A DNA stretch of 64,000 nt. Source: Helicostylum pulchrum. Taxonomy: Eukaryota; Mucoromycota; Mucoromycetes; Mucorales; Mucoraceae. The notes below the pieces were generated by a model. It worked only from the letters and a program-made list of their open reading frames with translations, was not told the DNA's origin and ran no database searches. The translations under genes were made by a program, and so were the position numbers. This document shows positions 58,383 to 64,000 of the stretch, one piece after another; the first letter of the stretch is position 1; each line of letters begins with the position of its first letter. The stretch lies in contig JAIXMO010000018.1 in the NCBI GenBank assembly GCA_025677825.1, positions 454,361-518,360 on the forward strand, written 5' to 3'.

Positions 58383-59370
58383 TTTCATAAAATGGGTGTT
58401 CGTCATATTCAAATTTATCATAGTGATCCTATTATTTATTGTTAGCATTGTATCGTTTATTTCGAAAGGGTTATTATTTACCGTAGTGAGATCACGACCA
58501 ATGTCAAATTTATATGCAGCCACCATATCGATAACTCGATCTTGATCTGCATTCATGCCACCAGGAAACAATTTGGACTCAAAAAAAGATTTTATACTGT
58601 CTTTAATACCCTCAAAAGTGAAAATTAAAGACATGGACCGCACCACTTTCGGAAACAATTTTGAGTCATCGAAATTGAATCGAGTATTCATAGTGGATAT
58701 CAAATCTAAATTGACTGATACTGTACTGCTTTTCAAAAGAGACAATTGAGATAATATTGTATTTTGTCCTCTTTTAAAAGAATATCCCTGATGATTAATT
58801 TCATCGAATCCATAAAAGATGGATTCAATATCAGTGAAAAATAAAAGTCTATCATTGTGGTCATCTTTTGAGATCAAGTTAGATTGAATATAAATAGATC
58901 GAATCATGGCTTTTGCAATATCTTCATCCCATACTGAAGGAATAACAAAGGCATAATGAATTGCATCCATAGTTGTAACTTCGGTTCTGTGTGATTCCAT
59001 AGCTGCTTTTACTATGAGGTGTATAAAATCGGATACTGCCAGTAACAAAAATCTATCACCTTCATCCCACTGGTGATTTTCTTTTTTAAAAACACTATAT
59101 AATTCATCACGAAAATTTTCAACATGTACATCATCCTTGTTTTCATTTTCATAGTACGCGTCGCCCCAATTCAATAATTTTGTTCTTTCTTTATTATAAA
59201 TAACTCTATTTTTGTTTCTATAATAAAAACAAAGTAAAATATATTGTTGTATTAAGCCTACTAAGTTGTTTATACTACGTATTGTATACATACATTGTAA
59301 TATTTTTTGTGTTAGAAGAAGATCGGCTCAAGTTAGGACACAAATAGACGCCGGTATTTTTTCTTCCCAT
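55565..59370 (-). CDS. Divergent Hsp70-like ATPase-fold protein
   Basis: Eight exons on the minus strand join in frame, roughly 1,100 residues; the last stop is 55565-55567. Hsp70-like (HSPA12-type) features are RTKLLNWGDAYYENENKDDV, HYAFVIPSVWDEDIAKAM, SNLISKDDHNDRLLFF and the late NBD segment PISLGDIVSGASLGVIENVQ. A long acidic run (DDDDDDDDEDDDD) is encoded by a GAT microsatellite (58352-58382). Two expected elements are not found: the N-terminal phosphate-1 loop (D-x-G-T-T) and the central D-x-G-G-G-T. So it may not bind or hydrolyse ATP. The first exon (MGRKNTGVYLCPNLS at 59370) is the weakest part of the model. All later exons are open with clean GT-AG borders, including the RFIPFAETYLLDD junction. 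Confidence 0.65.
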
Positions 59371-60277
59371 GTCTATATTATAAAAAAAAAAATGCTTAAT
59401 AAACCATTAATAGTAGACTTATCCTCAATAATAGTGCTTACAAATGATAGCACATTCACTGTGTTGATGAAGATCGTATACATTTTCCATATTGAGTTAT
59501 ATAAAAAACGAAATAAAAGGGGAACATTGATTTTGCGACTAAAATAAATAAAAATATGAAACATGACGTTGTAGTACAAACCTGAGGAGCGTCAAATTTA
59601 TGAGACGGAATGTGTTCCGTATTACCGGTGCAATAGGTCTTTCACATTGTATTAACGCATTAAGCATACAATATAAAATCAACCAATCGAATACAAAGTA
59701 GATATGAGTTCTTTCTACTAAAATTGTAGTAAAGCCTTAGTTACTTGGCTTACTATTATTTAGGAGGCTTGAAATAAATTTAAGCTTGTATCACCATAAC
59801 CCGCCCTGTTTATTTCGCTGTTTCCTTTTTTTAGTTTTAGAATACGATAAAATACAATAGCATTTTTTTAGCTCCAAGATCGTCATTTGTTTCTTTTTTT
59901 TAGGAGTATTTCAACCTTCGTCTCTAAACCCTATTTTTTTAAAAATTCTTATCGTTGTTAGAAAAAATCTTTTTATGGATAAACTTAAAAAAAAGCTGCA
60001 GCTATCTCTGGTGTAGGTAAAATATACCTAATGAACGAAACGGTCTTATCGAATGATTACTTACTCGTATTAAGTCCTGTTATATTATAGCTCAGTTGTG
60101 GATTCAAATAAAAAACCAAGTTTGTTTGATCCTCGCCCAAGTATCTTCAAAAATGACAGTGAGGACTAAATCACGTTTACAAAAATCCCCCCACCCCCCT
60201 TTTTTTTTTCTTTTTTAAAAAAAAACTTCTTATTTTTTTATCGTTACTCCTTTCTCTCTTTTTTATACCTTTTTTTT
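59371..60277. other. Shared upstream region, no gene
   Basis: Between the divergent Hsp70-like and kelch genes. No missing N-terminal exon of the Hsp70-like gene (D-x-G-T-T) was found on the minus strand. C/T/A runs at 60186-60230 lie in front of the kelch gene. Confidence 0.45.
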
Positions 60278-61628
60278 ATGACAGTAATAAAGCCGGGCCA
60301 AACAATTCAAACTACAGGAGATAATCCTGTTGGGATTTGGAGGCCTTCTTTTACTGTAGTAAAAGATAAATTATTTGTTATTGGTGGTGGTGGTGTTGGC
60401 AATATTACAAATGATTTACGCGTATTAAGCTTAAATGATATGAGGTGGGAGAAAATTCAAGTGAGTACAGACTTACGTAAGATGCTTTTTATTAATTTAA
60501 TATAGACAGTAAAAGGAACGGTGCCTGGTAAAAGATATGGCCATACAGCTACGCTTTGGGATAATTTTATTATTGTATTTGGTATGTTTAATAAGTGATT
60601 AGAATTATTATACGACTAAATTATATGTACACACACACACATATATATATATATAGGTGGCTGTAACGAGTTCAATGAATATGTAAATGATGTTTATATG
60701 TTTGATATACCGAAACAAACCTGGTTTCAGCCAGATATAAAAGGCATCGTACCCGCACGATACTTGCATAGTGCATCCGTGTACAACAATAAATTATTTA
60801 TTTATAGTGGATTTGCAAAGAATACAGAAGGTACATAATTAACAAAGTTCTTATTTATTACAAACAAACAACCAATTCAAGAATCCTTTTAGTTACTTAT
60901 GTATTAGACGAATTGAGTGTACTCGATTTAAAATCATTTATCTGGTCAAAGTATCATAATATACCGGCTCGTTATAATCATTCGGCTACTTTAGTAGGTC
61001 ATAAAATGTATATTTATGGCGGAAAAGACGAAAATGGAAATGCAATATCTGATTTATATGTAGTCGATTTGAATACTCCACCTTATACACCTGATCTTGT
61101 ACTAGATAGTTGTAAAAATATGGAGCTATTAAAAAGTCCACATTTTTGTGAATATATACACGGAAAGTTATTAGTATTTGGTAGATATGCTACTACTAAT
61201 AATAGTAATCAACGTTTCATGTATGGTTTATGGAAGTTGGACTTAGATACACTTGAACGAACGAGAGAGGAATGTAATGCTGTCTTTGATATCGGTGTAT
61301 GGAATTATTTTACGACTATAACCGAAAATACTAAAAATAATGATGAACAACAAGTCTCTAGTAATAATTTACTCTTTCTTGGAAATACGGATTCAATTCG
61401 ACCAAAAATGTATGATCACTTTCGGTATGTTATCTATTTACTTTTATAATGCTGATATATAACGCTAATATATATTTATAAAAAAGAGATGCATTAGTGA
61501 TTAATAGTGAATCGCTAGGATTATATGATATGCCCTCTTTAGTGCAAGTGCCTTGTGAATTCAGTAGGTTATCAAATAACTCTGATCTATCAGACTTTGT
61601 TGTTGTTTCTTCAAACAGTAGCGAATAG
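60278..61628 (+). CDS. Kelch-repeat protein
   Basis: Five exons join in frame, about 360 residues. Kelch blades with the double-Gly and spaced Tyr/Trp pattern: KLFVIGGGGVGNITNDLRVL, RYGHTATLWDNFIIVFGGCN, RYLHSASVYNNKLFIYSGFA, RYNHSATLVGHKMYIYGGKD and HGKLLVFGRYAT. Together they form a beta-propeller for protein binding. The last exon ends FSRLSNNSDLSDFVVVSSNSSE and then TAG. The words LSDFVVV resemble the first strand of a BTB domain that follows kelch repeats in related fungal proteins, so the protein may be cut short here. Exon borders are clean and no other break is seen. Confidence 0.82.
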
Positions 61629-61689
61629 ATTTTTTTTTTTACCAAACAAAACAAGGGTATGTCTTCGGTATTAAATCAGCATAAATAAA
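61629..61689. other. 3' flank of kelch gene
   Basis: T-run and short spacer. Searched for a continuing BTB domain; none seen in three frames. Confidence 0.4.
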
Positions 61690-61885
61690 AATAGGTCGAA
61701 CAAAGGATTCTTTAATTTGTTCTTACTACGCAGGAATTGCAAACAGGTAATAAAGTGTATTCGCATATTTGCAGCCAAATTTATCATTTTTAAAGTAATT
61801 AATCTCTGCAAAAATCTATCAGTTTGTATATTATCTTCATAGTCGCTTTTAAAATAAGCATCTGTCCAACTCAAGATATACATTT
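61690..61885 (-). pseudogene. Fragment of Hsp70-like gene family
   Basis: The minus frame reads YILSWTDAYFKSDYEDNIQT, then RFLQRL. It aligns with KLLNWGDAYYENENKDDVHV-ENFRDEL in exon 2 of the Hsp70-like gene at 59200: L-S/N-W, DAY, acidic run, then a helix. It is followed only by unrelated sequence, so it is a remnant of a second copy lying just beyond the kelch gene. Confidence 0.5.
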
Positions 61886-62543
61886 TTTGTTTATAATATA
61901 CGATGCGCTTTTTTCTTTTTCGATACTGTACGTTTGTTAACTGACAAAGTTGTGTATTTAAGTACCTACCATTTACATGTTCCCGGTACAGTCTTAGGGA
62001 TTGATCTTAAGTTATCCTATATGTACACCCCGCGGTCCCAAAAGGAAACATATATCATGTAATATAAAATAAACCGTATTTTTTTGTCTAAATAAACAAA
62101 CAAAAGGCAGTTACAATTTTTCTAATATCACGTCTTTATTTTTATTCAAAAAAATTTTCTTCCAGAAAAAAAAGTCGCAAAATAATATTATAATCACACT
62201 GCAGCTATCCACACGAAGCAACTATAGCTTGAATAAGTGTTTTTTGTAATAATTTGAGTTTAATTTGGGTCCTACTACACTTCAGGCCGCTTTTTAACCT
62301 CGGGATGACGAATCACCGATTTATTGTCTTTTTTTTTTTTTTTTACTTTGAATAGAGTCAGAAATATTCTCTTCTAATACATTTACCATATTCTAGAGAT
62401 GAATAATGATAACGTTAGCGGTACCTCATACTTTGTGATATGGTTATATTACCAACCTTCAGCTTCAGTAGCATCTCGATAAGCTCTGTTGTCTTATTTG
62501 CTGTATTCTTTTTTGATACAGGGTAATTCAAGCTACCAACGCG
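61886..62543. other. Gene-free stretch
   Basis: AT-rich. A T-run at 62326-62344. No gene or clear repeat seen. Confidence 0.45.
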
Positions 62544-64000
62544 TTAGAGAACATAGAGGCAAGGGTTTACATGATAAAGATAATAAAGATTAGCAGAAAA
62601 TTCTATAAAATAACATTGGTTCGTTAGGTTCTTAAAGTCAATGAATGCAAATACCATAGTCGATTGAATAAACAAATGAACACTCACCAAGGGCCTGAAA
62701 TATAGGAATTTTGACATCTTCCGTATATCCCTTATAATCCAAAAGAATTTTATCAAGCTGTATTATACCTTTTAATTCAAACTTTTTCTTATCGGAATAA
62801 TACTTGGTAGCTGTTAAATTCTGATAAAATTCACCACTACCATGATCTGGCGATTTTGGAGGTCCATCCTGAAGTTATACTTGCATCCTTCAGACTCTGT
62901 ATCACCCTAAGATGATACTTGTTTAAGAATTTGTATAAAGTTGGTTGTTTTAAATTAATCTTGTGCATGCTTTTTTTTTCGTCTTTCTTCTGCTGATTTG
63001 TTTTTCGATGTCATGCATATTTGCTAAAGAACTTTTGTCAATATACCATAAAAAAATTGCTTTATCACTACCTACAAACCTTCATTCTTCTCAAGTGATT
63101 TACATATTCAACAATTTTACCATCCTTGATATCAATAATAGATGAAGGAAGATCAATGTCTTTTACTTTTTCAATAACACACCAGTCTTCAGACACGAGT
63201 CTGATAATATGAAGATCTGCTTCTAAGCCTTCACAGATCACGAAGGGTGAATTGAATGACTTTGCTTCTTCATAAGTGAATTTTGAATGCTTCATGTGAC
63301 CTTTTAAGTGAATCAGACTTGCTACTACTACTTTTGATTTGTCATAATAATATTTCCACTGTTCAGGCTTCTTTGCATATTCTGATACACAGAGATCAGG
63401 AGCTGATGGTGATTGACTTTAAACAATTCTTAAATCTAGTCTTGATTCATTTGACTTCAGTTTGCAGAAGGGGCTCTCGGTATCGCCCTACCGAAATATA
63501 TATTTAAGTATAAAATAAAAGGCATCGGTTAAAAAGAAGAGAAAAATACTTACCACATCAGCTTGCAACCACTACCACGGAAAAGATTTTCCATAATAGG
63601 ACCGGATTTTGATAATATAATCGGCTTCGCAGCCTTCTTCTGTATAGAGATACTTGTCATAGAGTATTGTATCAAGACTATATGAAGAAATGAGTAAATG
63701 TCATCCAAATTAATAATAAAAATAAGAAATTAACATTTGAAAATACATTCTTTTGATGCTTTTTTAGGCTTTGAATTGGTCTGTTTCTTTCATCACTTTG
63801 GCTAGAAAAGCATCTTCGTCTTTTTCAAGATTGAACTAATAGGTGTCGCGAGTCTTTTGGGACTACCGTTGGACGCTTCGGTAGGCGCTATATGTCTTGT
63901 GGTAACAAGAGCAGCTCCTTCAAGACGTGATTATAGTGTTGTATTATTGCGACGTTCCCTTTCTGAAAACATCATTCAAAAAGTAAGTAGACTTCGTTTT
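62544..64000 (-). pseudogene. Family-M copies, continuing past window end
   Basis: Two C-terminal modules lie in series on the minus strand. 63480-63068 reads GDTESPFCKL, EYAKKPEQWKYYYDKSKVVV, FVICEGLEADLHIIRLVSED and DIDLPSSIIDIKDGKIVEYV. 62930-62544 reads DHGSGEFYQNLTATKYYSDK, KKFELKGIIQLDKILLDY and TEDVKIPIFQALG. The 64000-63130 part is homologous to 21800-20930 over about 870 bases, and the 62930-62544 part to 52000-51535. GT-AG-like junctions are present, but stops occur (for example within RIV-stop-SQS near 63425 and at 63949). Possibly one live gene begins outside the window. Confidence 0.5.

Overview
The window is eukaryotic nuclear DNA from an early-diverging filamentous fungus, most likely Mucorales (Mucoromycota). 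It is AT-rich, full of poly-A/T tracts, and has compact genes with many short GT-AG introns (about 50-90 bases). The recognisable proteins are fungal housekeeping proteins: PAN3, squalene synthase, ribosomal protein eS24, U1-70K, poly(A) polymerase and tRNA m7G methyltransferase. There are no bacterial operons, ribosome binding sites or CRISPR arrays. The species assignment is inference; the fungal character is seen directly in the splice structure and proteins.

Layout. 1-2500: remnants of a dispersed gene family. 2525-6054: PAN3 (+) and a mitochondrial-type RRM protein (-). 6600-9600: a decayed TnpB/Fanzor-like RuvC nuclease gene (+). 10543-16029: a bHLH factor (+), a tract with a decayed poly(A) polymerase fragment, a mitochondrial carrier (+) and squalene synthase (-). 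16260-18000: repeats with strong palindromes. 18281-20363: ribosomal protein eS24 (-) and a ZIP zinc transporter (-). 20880-27100: a gene-poor repeat zone. 27170-27719: an unusual secreted protein whose exon is packed with perfect hairpins. 28573-31512: a broken gene and a small unknown gene. 32833-36295: TRM8 (+), a Rieske protein (+) and a GNAT acetyltransferase (-). 38060-40240: a family remnant and a second Fanzor-like remnant. 40541-50245: U1-70K (-) divergent from poly(A) polymerase (+), then a methyltransferase, a Sel1 protein and a secreted subtilase (all -). 50250-55560: gene-poor. 55565-61628: a divergent Hsp70-like gene (-) and a kelch gene (+). 61690-64000: more remnants.

Functionally the intact genes are unrelated neighbours. 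One theme is mRNA processing: U1-70K and poly(A) polymerase share a 198-base head-to-head promoter, and PAN3, a deadenylase subunit, lies at the other end. The accessory part is dominated by one multicopy gene family. I could join its pieces by internal comparison: an upstream promoter-like motif, a short first exon ending at a conserved splice donor, and a C-terminal domain. Every motif copy that can be tested points towards a family copy. The most notable items are the two RuvC-nuclease remnants, the hairpin-rich secreted-protein exon, the promoter-plus-exon family, the poly(A) polymerase fragment and the N-terminally incomplete Hsp70-like gene.
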